This document shows positions 49,625 through 58,286 of a stretch of DNA of 64,000 nt, one piece after another. The stretch is taken from the NCBI RefSeq assembly GCF_019856455.1, contig NZ_CP082205.1, positions 1,116,001 through 1,180,000 of the forward strand. Reading direction: 5' to 3'. Position 1 is the stretch's first letter. Every line of letters begins with the position of its first letter. A program made the translations under genes and the position numbers. This DNA comes from Streptococcus suis. Its GTDB lineage: Bacteria > Bacillota > Bacilli > Lactobacillales > Streptococcaceae. The notes beneath the pieces are model-generated. The model searched no databases and was not told where the DNA came from. It saw only the letters and a list, made by a program, of their open reading frames with translations.

Positions 49625-50011
49625 ATGAATCTTCAGGTACAATTTTTTCAAAATGATGTTATAAAAGCCATCAAGGGAGGAGTATATCAAATATCGCTTC
49701 AGAAAGATGATGGTGAACGACGAGTTTTGTATATCGGTGAATCATTTTCTATGCTGATAAGATGTGCACAACATTTATATCAGTTGAGAAAATACCCAGA
49801 GTATTTAGGGATGACCACTGAAACCCTTCGTGATCAAAACCTTATCTTAATGTTTGAAATTCTAGAGCTTGAAGAAGCGATGGGAATCAGAAGAAAAAAA
49901 GAAAAGGAGTACATTAAGAAGTATAGGCCCTTGTTACAGAGTGGACTTAGTGATCGTATGTTACCCATTTTTAGAAAAAAAGAAGCGGTGGCTAATTTTC
50001 TGGAAATATAG
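49625..50011 (+). CDS. GIY-YIG nuclease-like small protein
   Basis: A 128-residue protein with the two halves of a GIY-YIG motif: GGVYQISLQ and LYIGESFSMLIRCAQHL, then an Arg in place (IRC) and a Glu-bearing helix KEKEYIKKYRPLLQSG like the family's C-terminal ligand. It starts 2 bases after the pcrA stop, so it is probably cotranscribed with the helicase. Role is unknown; a DNA-processing function beside pcrA is plausible. Confidence 0.65.
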   Translation: MNLQVQFFQNDVIKAIKGGVYQISLQKDDGERRVLYIGESFSMLIRCAQHLYQLRKYPEYLGMTTETLRDQNLILMFEILELEEAMGIRRKKEKEYIKKYRPLLQSGLSDRMLPIFRKKEAVANFLEI

Positions 50012-50059
50012 ATAGTGATTAAAATACAATGCATTAAATGTGTTGTATTTTTTTTATTC

Positions 50060-50202
50060 ATACTCTTCGAAAATCAAAAGTAGCCTAGGAAACGAAGCCG
50101 ATGATAGAACTCTGTTGCTTTCTTATTTCAAGGAAACAGGCTAAAAAGCTCCACAGGAGCTTTTCACTCATCGAGGCAAGTTGACAACGTTTTAAAGAGT
50201 AT
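50060..50202. repeat. RUP-like miniature element, second copy
   Basis: Starts ATACTCTTCGAAAATCAAAA and ends AAAGAGTAT. The right half (CAGGCTAAAAAGCTCC to TTGACAACGT) closely follows the copy at 40981-41187, but the hairpin stem differs (AAAAGCTCC/GGAGCTTTT). The right end is degenerate. Confidence 0.7.
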
Positions 50203-50326
50203 GAAATCTGAAAAACAGTATAATAGAGTCTAGGACACAGAGATATTTTTTTAGAAACTGTGGTATACTTTAGATATACTGCCTGACATCGTTTCAGTAG
50301 TTTCTGCTTAGAAAGGACTTATCATC

Positions 50327-51010
50327 TTGCAATACAAACACTTACTCTTTGATCTTGACCATACTCTTCTTGACTTTAATCGTGGAGAAGAAGTAGCCTT
50401 AACCCAGTTTTTGACAGCTATGGAGGTTGAAGATATTCAAGCTTTTAAAGAAGTCTATCGACCGCTCAATCAGGGTATGTGGAAGGATTTGGAAAAAGGG
50501 AACATTACAAAGAAAGAGCTAATAAACACCCGCTTTTCACGGACCTTTGCCCACTTTGGTCGGCAAGTTGATGGAAGGGAGATGGCCTTGCGCTACCAAG
50601 AATTTATTGGGCGGCAGGGACAAATTTTTACAGGTGCAGATAAGCTTTTGCAGGAATTGACACACCGAGGCTACCAGATTTATGCAGCGACCAACGGCGT
50701 GACCTATATACAGGAAAATCGCTTGCTTCACTCACCGATTCAATCGTATTTTAAAGAAGTATTTATTTCTGAGCAGATGGGGACGCAAAAGCCTGCGGCT
50801 GATTTTTATGAAAAAATAGCAGATCAGATTGCAGGTTTTCAGTTTGACCAAGCCTTAATGATTGGAGACAGTTTGACATCAGATATTCAAGGTGGCAATA
50901 ATGCGGGCATGGATACTGTTTGGTACAATCCGACTCATATGATAAACAATAGTAAGGCAGTTCCAACCTATACCATTCATAGCTATCAAGAATTATTAGA
51001 TTTGTTATAA
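50327..51010 (+). CDS. HAD hydrolase, YjjG/YfnB-type pyrimidine nucleotidase
   Basis: A 227-residue HAD phosphatase: motif I FDLDHTLLDF (nucleophile Asp9, Asp11), motif II AATNGV, motif III Lys in GTQKPAADFYEK and motif IV MIGDSLTSDIQGG. The sequence FDLDHTLLDFNRGEE and the helical cap match YjjG/YfnB, house-cleaning nucleotidases for non-canonical pyrimidine nucleotides. It starts at TTG with AGAAAGGA upstream. Single gene by spacing. Confidence 0.88.
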   Translation: MQYKHLLFDLDHTLLDFNRGEEVALTQFLTAMEVEDIQAFKEVYRPLNQGMWKDLEKGNITKKELINTRFSRTFAHFGRQVDGREMALRYQEFIGRQGQIFTGADKLLQELTHRGYQIYAATNGVTYIQENRLLHSPIQSYFKEVFISEQMGTQKPAADFYEKIADQIAGFQFDQALMIGDSLTSDIQGGNNAGMDTVWYNPTHMINNSKAVPTYTIHSYQELLDLL

Positions 51011-51088
51011 GATATTTTAAGAAACTTATAAGGATTTTAGTATATAATTATACAGAAAGAATATGTACAAAAATATAAGGAGGAAAAA

Positions 51089-51853
51089 GTGAAAAGCTTA
51101 CTGAGACGTATTCGTCCAACCAAGCCCCTAAAAGAACTCACTTGGATAGATTTGATTATTATCACAACGATTTTATGTGGTAATGCTATTTATACCTCAA
51201 CCATGCAATGGATAGCATCATTTTCCGCAACAGAAACCGTTGAAACAGGGGTTTTATCGTTTAGTCCAGCCGATAATTGGTGGGCTCTAGCCAATCAAGG
51301 AAAATTATTCCTGTTTGCCCTGGTGTATTTATTGATTCGGAATTATGATTTCAAGCAGCTAAAAGTAAAATTAGAGTGGAGAGTTTTGCTCTGGGGACCA
51401 CTGATTTTCATCGGTGCGGGCCTGATTAGCGATTTGGCATTTACAGCTTTTTCATATATTCCAGGTCTGTCTGGTGGGTATAATTTCCTCGGATACTTGC
51501 CTTATTATGACTGGAATATCATGACGGTGCTCAACCGTTTCCTAGCCGTTGACTACAGCACAGTTATCTATTCCTTGTTTAATGGCTTCTATGAAGAGTT
51601 CTTTTTCTTAGGCTTATTGTTGAGTACAGATAAGCAAAAGCGTTCGCTGGTCTTACTCTTTTCAACAATTGTCCGTATATCTTTCCATACCTATCAAGGA
51701 ATGGTATCTGCTCTTGTTATTGGTGTAGCCTTCGGCCTTTTCTATTACTACATGTACACAAGGAAAAATGATAATTTATTACCATATTTCTTAGGGCATG
51801 CTCTTGCGGATATGGTTGGTACAAGTTTCTTCTCATTGTTTATTGCAGGGTAA
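51089..51853 (+). CDS. CPBP-like intramembrane protease homologue
   Basis: A 254-residue membrane protein with about seven hydrophobic segments, starting at GTG with AAGGAGG upstream. CPBP (Rce1-like) motif 1 appears as YEEFFFLGLL; the Glu pair is present but the usual Arg (EExxxR) is Leu. Motif 2 is reduced to ISFHTYQG and the last motif is LGHALADMVG (HxxxD kept). It may be an altered or inactive member. Such proteins are often linked to bacteriocin immunity, but nothing here supports that. Confidence 0.75.
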   Translation: MKSLLRRIRPTKPLKELTWIDLIIITTILCGNAIYTSTMQWIASFSATETVETGVLSFSPADNWWALANQGKLFLFALVYLLIRNYDFKQLKVKLEWRVLLWGPLIFIGAGLISDLAFTAFSYIPGLSGGYNFLGYLPYYDWNIMTVLNRFLAVDYSTVIYSLFNGFYEEFFFLGLLLSTDKQKRSLVLLFSTIVRISFHTYQGMVSALVIGVAFGLFYYYMYTRKNDNLLPYFLGHALADMVGTSFFSLFIAG

Positions 51854-51913
51854 ATAATGAGAAGAACGGATATCAAGCTAATCGAATAAAATTTCTTTCT
51901 CCCTACAGCTGAC

Positions 51914-51966
51914 AAACGGATGATGATATGTAGTTTCTATCAACTCGGTATCATCACCCGTTTTAT
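51914..51966 (+). terminator. Terminator of the CPBP-like gene
   Basis: AACGG-GATGATA on the left pairs with TATCATC-CCGTT on the right, followed by TTA; the loop is about 20 bases. Confidence 0.6.
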
Positions 51967-51999
51967 TGTGCTGATATATTTAATCTGTTCAGTCAAATT

Positions 52000-52308
52000 T
52001 CGATTGCTTTATCATAAAACCAAATCGAGCAGACGATTTGTGTCATCCTTAGTATTCTTGTATTTTTAGGAGTGCTAAATAATAAACCGGATGTGAAGGT
52101 AGAAGACATCATAAAAAACGGTATGTCATCTAAAAATCAACAATAATGTTTGTTTAGAAACTACTGATGAGGTATCTAGTTGTACTTACAGTTCAGTATC
52201 TCTAGCTAAGACGGAGTTTTCAAAACATAGTCAGTATTTCCTAAAAAACTATTTTGTATATAAATCACTTTACTTGTGAATACGACTATTTAACATCATA
52301 TATGTCCG
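52000..52308 (+). other. Gene-poor segment with a possible membrane-gene remnant
   Basis: A frame without a start codon runs about 45 codons to TAA near 52146, with a hydrophobic stretch (ICVILSILVFLGVL) and a polar tail (KVEDIIKNGMSSKNQQ). It looks like the end of a lost small membrane protein. The rest, 52160-52290, resembles the repeat family with ends like those at 60905-61053. Confidence 0.35.
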
Positions 52309-52642
52309 AGGCTGGGCAAAAAGCCCAGGACCACTACTCAGAGTTCGTGTCAACATCTCAGCGCAGTGGTTGATTGGGGTTAACAGTCACTACTCTGACT
52401 TAACGACTGTTGCGAACTTCGTTCGCTCTATTTCCAACCTCAAACTGTCCCCCAGACAGTTTGAGCTATACGGGAGTGGGAGTTTAAAAGGTCTGGGAGA
52501 CCTTTTAAAGTGGGAGATATAAGCTGACGGCAGTCAGCTCACATAAATTGATGTCTGGGAATAGACTGTTTCAGCTCAACAACTAGAAATAAAGACTTGT
52601 TGACCAACTCTTTTTATTTTGGTCGAGTTCTTTCCCACTCCC
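52309..52642. repeat. Composite intergenic repeat, copy C
   Basis: Starts GAGGCTGGGCAAAAAGCC and ends GAGTTCTTTCCCACTCCC. It shares the core of copies A and B but has other hairpin inserts, including TTTAAAAGGTC/GACCTTTTAAA. Its stem pair near 52553 is broken (left ATGTC, right GACTGTTTC), as if the left arm had been replaced. Confidence 0.7.
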
Positions 52643-52819
52643 GTTTCTATTTATGACATGTATGTTATCGTGGATACCAATATTTTAAAGGGAAAGAATC
52701 GAGAGAAATTCAATGAACACTAAAAATATCAATAGTAGTTAAAATCATAAGCCGTTATTAGACGGGGTCTTATGATTGTGCTACAATAGACATAATTATA
52801 AGAGAACGGGGTGATGATA

Positions 52820-53569
52820 ATGAAACGTACTATTCTGTTATGCTTGCCGACAATACTGTTACTAGCAGCATGTCATCAAAATACAAATCAGGCCAATACT
52901 ACAAAAAATTCGTCAACAGTTGTTTCGACTACTTCAAGTCAGTCTGCTTCAACAACTTCGGAGCAGTCAACAAGCAGCTCTACATCGGCGGAAACGAATC
53001 AAGAAGTAACAAGTACAGAGACTCAGGTCAATTTTAACGGTTCCTATTATAGTGTACAAGGAAAATATGGCGAAGTGATTATCGCAAATAAAAAGCATCC
53101 GCTTGCAGCTGATTATGCACCGAGCGAAAATCCTGAAGCCTTAGCAGCTTTTCAACGATTAATAGCAGATATGCAGGCGCTAGGATTTGGTGTCTCCAAT
53201 AACTACAGTGGATTTCGTTCCTATGAAACTCAGGCAAGTCTCTACCAGTCTTATGTAAATCAGGAAGGACAAGCAGCGGCAGATAGGTATTCTGCAAGAG
53301 CTGGATATAGTGAACATCAGACAGGATTAGCCTTTGATTTATTGGATACAAGTGGTAATTTATTAGAAGAACCCAATGCTTCTCAGTGGTTGGCTACGAA
53401 TGCACATCTATATGGCTTTATTGTCCGCTATCTTCCAGGAAAAGAGTCTAGCACAGGCTATATGGCAGAATCCTGGCATGTACGATATATTGGTCAAGAA
53501 GCGACAGATATTTACAATTCAGGCTTGACCTTGGAAGAATATTTTGGTGTACCAGGTGGAGATTACTAA
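52820..53569 (+). CDS. Peptidoglycan carboxypeptidase lipoprotein, LdcB/VanY family (M15B)
   Basis: A predicted lipoprotein (lipobox LAAC, Cys18) with a long Ser/Thr-rich linker (about residues 25-70), then a zinc peptidase domain: YSGFRSYETQASLYQ, SEHQTGLAFDLLD (zinc His and Asp) and ESWHVRYIG (third ligand His). This matches LdcB/DacB-type enzymes that trim stem peptides of the cell wall. ATG 52820 follows GGGGTGATG. Single gene. Confidence 0.9.
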   Translation: MKRTILLCLPTILLLAACHQNTNQANTTKNSSTVVSTTSSQSASTTSEQSTSSSTSAETNQEVTSTETQVNFNGSYYSVQGKYGEVIIANKKHPLAADYAPSENPEALAAFQRLIADMQALGFGVSNNYSGFRSYETQASLYQSYVNQEGQAAADRYSARAGYSEHQTGLAFDLLDTSGNLLEEPNASQWLATNAHLYGFIVRYLPGKESSTGYMAESWHVRYIGQEATDIYNSGLTLEEYFGVPGGDY

Positions 53570-53657
53570 TTTTACATTTAGTCAGAAATAAGTCGAAAAA
53601 TTTGTCTGTATAACTAACTCGTGATATAATAAACCATCATAATTTTGGAGGTCCATC

Positions 53658-54101
53658 ATGCTTAAAGCAATGGAAGTATACTTGGTTACTAATGGTAATG
53701 GTTTGGAAGCCATCGAGTTTTATAAAAATGCTCTTGGGGCAACAGTTGAGCAAGTAAATCTATTTAAAGATTTCTTACCAGACTGTCCTGCTGAACTAGA
53801 AAATTACGTGATGAATGCACAGTTTCGTTTGAATGGTCAACGTTTTATGTTGTCAGACAACAACCCAGAAATGCCTTATACAGTAGGTGACAATATTACA
53901 GTTGCGCTTATCACAGACGATGCTGAGACAGCGCAGGAACTATACAGCAAGTTATCCGTAGATGCAACGGCTATCAATATGGAACTTCAAGCAGTTCCTT
54001 GGTCTCCTGCCTATGGTAATGTAACAGACAAGTTTGGTATCTCTTGGCAAATCAATGCTGAAGTAGAAGGCTACGGTCAGGAATATTACGCAGAAAACTA
54101 A
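53658..54101 (+). CDS. VOC superfamily protein, PhnB-like
   Basis: A 147-residue glyoxalase-fold protein: MEVYLVTNGNGLEAIEFYKNAL at the start, NAQFRLNGQRFMLSDN, and AYGNVTDKFGISWQIN near the end, the PhnB/3-demethylubiquinone-methyltransferase-like signature. Function is unknown. GGAGG precedes the ATG. Its stop codon lies in the large palindrome at 54094-54141. Confidence 0.85.
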   Translation: MLKAMEVYLVTNGNGLEAIEFYKNALGATVEQVNLFKDFLPDCPAELENYVMNAQFRLNGQRFMLSDNNPEMPYTVGDNITVALITDDAETAQELYSKLSVDATAINMELQAVPWSPAYGNVTDKFGISWQINAEVEGYGQEYYAEN

Positions 54102-54141
54102 AATAGATTGGACAAGGCCTTGTCCAATCTATTTTAGTTTT
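54094..54141. terminator. Perfect 48-bp palindrome, bidirectional terminator
   Basis: AAAACTAAAATAGATTGGAC... (24 bases, 54094-54117) is exactly complementary to the next 24 bases with no loop bases beyond the fold. It contains the stop codon of the VOC gene on the plus strand and that of the permease gene on the minus strand. Confidence 0.85.
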
Positions 54142-55549
54142 TGCCAATAAGCTTTGTAGATATAAAGTTGAAGAGCAGCAGATAGAACAAATAGTAAGGT
54201 CATCAAGGCTGAGCTTACATAAGCTGCACCAATAGTGCCAGCTAATATGATGCTGACAACTAGAATAATGGCTCCGAGAAACATTGTTCCTATGATCGAT
54301 CCAGCAATCAACCATTGACCCGCTCCGCGACCAAATAACTGGTTACTATTTTGCCAGTTGAGCATGAGGAGTCGTTGGTCACGCCAGTAATAAATCTGAC
54401 CAGTTAGCAGGGCTGAAATGATGATGCCGACTGTAAAGAAGAATGCTAGAATGAGTTTGACTTTCATGAAACCTAGAGCCAAAGCAAAGTAAAGTAGAGT
54501 TGGTAGTGCAAATTGCACGGCAGCCAATACCCAGAATTTTTGAATGATAAATTTTTTGAAACTAATAGGAAGCGTTCGAATGAAATGATAATTTTCCTTT
54601 TCCAATGACATGGCTACTCCGATGAAGGTTGTAGAACCAGCAAATAGACTGCCAAGCAAGAATCCAGCTAATAGAGCAATACCAAAGAAATCCCATCCAA
54701 CTGAACTTAGACCACCATTCTCCGTGAAACGGCTAAAACTTGGAAACAGTGCCACCCCCATGATGATAGGTTGTATCATTGTTTGGACCATGAGGTTGCT
54801 ATCTTTAAGAGTAGATAGGTGGTGTTTCACTAAAGCCTGATTGAGATTGCTAGGAATCTTGGCAGACTTAGCATTATTGGTCCGTTTTGTCGAAGCATTT
54901 TCAATCGCCAAAACTTGATTAAAGTAGTTGGGGATGACAGTTTTAAACGCAAACACAATAAGTCCAAACATCAAAATGAGAGGAAGTCCAAAATGAAGGA
55001 GTGTTTCTAGTGATATAGTATGGCTGACCAGGTAATGGAATCCAGCAAATATGGGTATGATAGGAAAATCAACAAAGCCACCGGATTCGAGTGAAACGGT
55101 CTGCTGAGATTGCAGGAACATGAGCGCAGCAAAAGCCATCAAGGAAGAACCTGTCATCAGGATTGTAGAAATCAATGTTTTACGAGGGCTTTTTGTCAGA
55201 ACTTCCCCAACAAAGTGCATGATAATCAGGTTGACTAAATTAACTAAAATCCAGAGAATCAAAAAGGAAGGAATGGAAGCTAAGGCGAGGAGCGGACCGC
55301 CAATTTGCCAGTAAGTGATTAGAAGTAAAGACAGACACGGCATGAGGAAGGGTAGGACCATCCCTTGTGCAGAGAGGATTTTAGCGAGGAAGACTTCTTG
55401 TGGCTTCAGGGGAAGTGCTAAATACAACTTTGTATCCTTACTATCGTAGAAAACGGAGAAGAAACCTGTAAAACCGTAGACAATGGCAATAATGGTAAAG
55501 AGCGCTAGTTGCAGAGAAAAGAAACCGATAGACTGACTGATATGTAAAG

Positions 55550-55913
55550 CCCTTTGTCAAGTAAAAACAATCGAACTGATTAAAAAATGAAAAGTATCTA
55601 GAAAGAGCCTAGTTCTTAGCTTCGGGCATTGGCCACTCTGATATTCGTGGATTGGTTACCTACAGGTCAATGGTTCTGCCGCGAGTCCTACTCTCTATAA
55701 GCGTGGATCACAATTGTGCCACTTAGTCGTTTCGTAGATGACTCAAACCTTGAAGTCCTAAACTCCTTCAAGATACTTTCCATTCAAACATGATTTCAAT
55801 CCTTATTTCTGTCCAAATTCACCCAGTGATTTTGGATAGAAATAGGGATTCCTCATCGCTCTGCGATGATAAAACTTAATGGTCAAAAGTGTACATGAAA
55901 ACAAGCGCTAACT
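55550..55913 (-). ncRNA. Candidate guide RNA region of IS110 copy 2
   Basis: Same sequence and hairpins as 21086-21449, downstream of the transposase on the minus strand. It is conserved while the transposase genes have several substitutions, which suggests the segment is under constraint. Confidence 0.5.
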
Positions 55914-57035
55914 TCAAGCTATTCTTCCTGTCATCATCCCCCAAATAAAACCAGACAATTCTCGTGCAATAGCTGTTTTAGCAACATTTTGTTTCTTATT
56001 TTTTCCTAGAACAAGTGTGCGATAACGTCTTCTTAAGCGTTCATTAGCCTTATCCGCATAAGCAATCACCTCCACTCGGTTTCCACTTTGTCTCCGTTTC
56101 AATTCTTTGGATTTATACCCAATCGTCCCCTTAGCCAATGATTGTGCAGCTTCTATCAGAAGTCGTCTCACATGGCTATTCCCAGCTTTGGTGATAGCAC
56201 CTCTTCTCTCCTTGTCGCCGCTAGAATTTTCGCTAGGAGTTAGCCCAAGATAAGAAGCAAAATGTTGAGCTGTCGCAAAGCGATTAAAATCACCGATTTC
56301 TGTCACAATGGAAAGAGCAGTTAGTGTTTTAATGCCAATAAAGCAAGAAAGCCGTGAGACCTTCTCTTGGTAACTGTCGCTTTGACCCAGTTGCTCAATT
56401 CGTGCATCATACCGTTCTATTTGATCTACTAATTTCTCATAGGTCAATAGATATTCTGTCAAAATCTCTGCGTAAAGTCCATCAGGATTTAGGGAACGGA
56501 GCCAGCGGACATGTTTCTGTGTCCAATTACTGCTTCCCTCGGTATAGCGAAAATCATGTCGGAGACAGAAGGCAAGAATTTGTTGTTTGATTTTCTTCAG
56601 AGCCACTTTGTGGTCTGTTCTCATGCGGATATATTCTTTGACTTGTTCATCCTCAACAGTAGGAATATGAACAGGCCGATAGCTACGAAAGGCCAGAGCT
56701 TTTGCGAGCTGAGCTGCATCTTTTTTATCAGTCTTAACACGCTTAGATCCTTCCTTCATCACCGTTGTAGGCGCCATCACGATACAGGGAATCCCGTGAG
56801 CTTGTAGCTGGTGATATAGGGTAAATCCAAGACATCCGGCTTCGTAGCCACATAACACTTCTGCATCTTGACCATATAAACGACGAAGCTCATTCACATA
56901 GTTCACAATATAGCTAACATTTGGACCAACTTTAGTGCTATGTTTGAATTGATTCGCCATCATATCATAATAGCAGAGTGAAAAACTTTCTTTGTGAACA
57001 TCCATTCCGATGAAAAGTGTGGTAAAATGAAACAT
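55914..57035 (-). CDS. IS110 family transposase, copy 2
   Basis: 373 residues, intact, with the same DEDD and C-terminal serine regions as copy 1. Differences include Thr/Ala in MANQF, Ser/Gly in KVGPN, Gln/Arg in SYRPV, Ala/Val in PTVEDE and KPEG/NPDG. A ribosome site (GGAGG) lies 8 bases upstream of the ATG. Confidence 0.95.
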   Translation of the reverse strand: MFHFTTLFIGMDVHKESFSLCYYDMMANQFKHSTKVGPNVSYIVNYVNELRRLYGQDAEVLCGYEAGCLGFTLYHQLQAHGIPCIVMAPTTVMKEGSKRVKTDKKDAAQLAKALAFRSYRPVHIPTVEDEQVKEYIRMRTDHKVALKKIKQQILAFCLRHDFRYTEGSSNWTQKHVRWLRSLNPDGLYAEILTEYLLTYEKLVDQIERYDARIEQLGQSDSYQEKVSRLSCFIGIKTLTALSIVTEIGDFNRFATAQHFASYLGLTPSENSSGDKERRGAITKAGNSHVRRLLIEAAQSLAKGTIGYKSKELKRRQSGNRVEVIAYADKANERLRRRYRTLVLGKNKKQNVAKTAIARELSGFIWGMMTGRIA

Positions 57036-57342
57036 ATAAGACCTCCAATTGAGTGTGGTAATTCCTGTTAGAAGTTGATTGTTTTTTTATTCTAGTGTAC
57101 AGGTAAATCCACGAATTCTCAACTGGGGGTCTTTACATATTGTCTATAATCTACTCCCATGAAAAAGACAGAATAGAGAAGTCCGAAACTCAAAACCATA
57201 AATACTTGTTGCAAGAGTATACTTTTATAGGCTGAAAAGGAGGCGTCTTTGCGCTTACTTTGTTTCTTCTTGACGGAAGCTAGAAGTTGAGGATTGGAAT
57301 AAAGAATATTAATCTTTACTAGTTCCCAAATGATGGATTTAC

Positions 57343-58086
57343 TCATACTTCCTCACCTGCCTTCACTTGTTGGCGTCCAGCTAATTCCAAATAGATGGTC
57401 TCCAAATCTTTATCTGGATACTGTGATTTGAGTTCATCAAGACTTCCTACGAAAATGAGTTGCCCTTTTCGGAGAATAGCAATGCGGTCACAGAGTTGTT
57501 CAGCTACTGAAAGGACGTGTGTAGAAAATAGAACGGTGTGACCAGATTGAGCATGTTCTTTCATCATTTGTTTTAGGTCGAATGAAGCCTGAGGATCCAG
57601 TCCAGTTAGGGGTTCATCCAAAATCCAAATATCAGGGTTAGGGATTAATGCACCAATAATAATGGTTTTCTGACGCATACCGTGTGAAAAACTATCAATA
57701 GGCTCATGCTGGCGCGCTGTCATATCAAATAGACTAGATAGTTTAGCGATACGGTCATCAACTGTATCCTTTTCTACACCATAGACCTTGCCCATAAAGT
57801 GCCAGTATTCAAATGCTGTTAAGTGTAGGAAGATGTCTGGCGAATCTGGAACATAGGCTATCCGTTTTTTGACTTCATCGCGGTTCTCCTCTAGGTTTAA
57901 ACCATCAACAGAGATAGTTCCATAACTGGCTTCGATTATCGAAGTCAGTAGACTGATTGTCGTTGTTTTTCCTGCCCCATTGTGACCAATTAAACCGAAA
58001 ATCTCGCCGCTTTCAATTGTCAAATTTAGGTCATCAAGTGCGATTGTTTCGCCGTATGTTTTTGTGATATGGTCAAATTGTATCAT
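57343..58086 (-). CDS. ABC transporter ATP-binding protein (YthP-like)
   Basis: A 247-residue ATPase. Walker A GHNGAGKTT at 34-42, signature SFSHGMRQK, Walker B IWILDEPLTGLDP, H-loop STHVLS. The C-terminal LETIYLELAG is typical of YthP/EcsA-type subunits. GGAGG precedes the ATG. Its permease partner directly downstream is broken by the IS, so this ATPase may be an orphan. Confidence 0.93.
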   Translation of the reverse strand: MIQFDHITKTYGETIALDDLNLTIESGEIFGLIGHNGAGKTTTISLLTSIIEASYGTISVDGLNLEENRDEVKKRIAYVPDSPDIFLHLTAFEYWHFMGKVYGVEKDTVDDRIAKLSSLFDMTARQHEPIDSFSHGMRQKTIIIGALIPNPDIWILDEPLTGLDPQASFDLKQMMKEHAQSGHTVLFSTHVLSVAEQLCDRIAILRKGQLIFVGSLDELKSQYPDKDLETIYLELAGRQQVKAGEEV

Positions 58087-58251
58087 AGTAACCTCCTTGT
58101 TATTCGTGAACTAAAAGTAGGGGCTTTCTAGGTATTCCAAGCCGTATTCCAAATGTCCTTCGAATAATATATACAATTAATTACATTTATTATACTGCTA
58201 CCTTAGTACAAAAGCAATAGTTTTTTAGAAAAATGTTTAGAATTTCACAAG

Positions 58252-58280
58252 TTAATGATTGAAGAAAAATCTGCTATAAT
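58252..58280 (+). promoter_or_regulatory. uvrC promoter, probably giving a leaderless transcript
   Basis: -35-like TTAATG (58252-58257), 17-bp spacer and perfect TATAAT (58275-58280). The ATG at 58287 lies where the transcript should start, and no Shine-Dalgarno sequence fits between them. Confidence 0.6.
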
Positions 58281-58286
58281 AGACCT

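Larger units (their letters stand above)
55540..57140 (-). mobile_element. IS110/IS1111-type insertion sequence, copy 2
   Basis: 1601 bp with the same ends as 21076-22676. The right flank in plus orientation is TGTCTATAATC. The left flank is GACTGACTG, one CAGT unit (complement) longer than at copy 1. It has inserted into the permease gene, so the pre-insertion sequence can be deduced from the reading frame: TATAGACAGTCTATCGG on the minus strand. Confidence 0.88.
54129..57346 (-). pseudogene. ABC-2 permease (YthQ-like) interrupted by IS110 copy 2
   Basis: The N-terminal 68 codons (57346-57141) and the rest (55533-54129) are separated by the IS. Removing 1607 bases (55534-57140) gives 1611 bases, exactly 537 codons, and reads VDYRQ-SIGFFSLQLAL across the junction. 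The protein would have about 12 hydrophobic segments. It overlaps the ATPase gene at 57343 by 4 bases, so together they formed a two-component exporter like B. subtilis YthPQ. The substrate is unknown. The exporter is probably inactive here. Confidence 0.9.
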
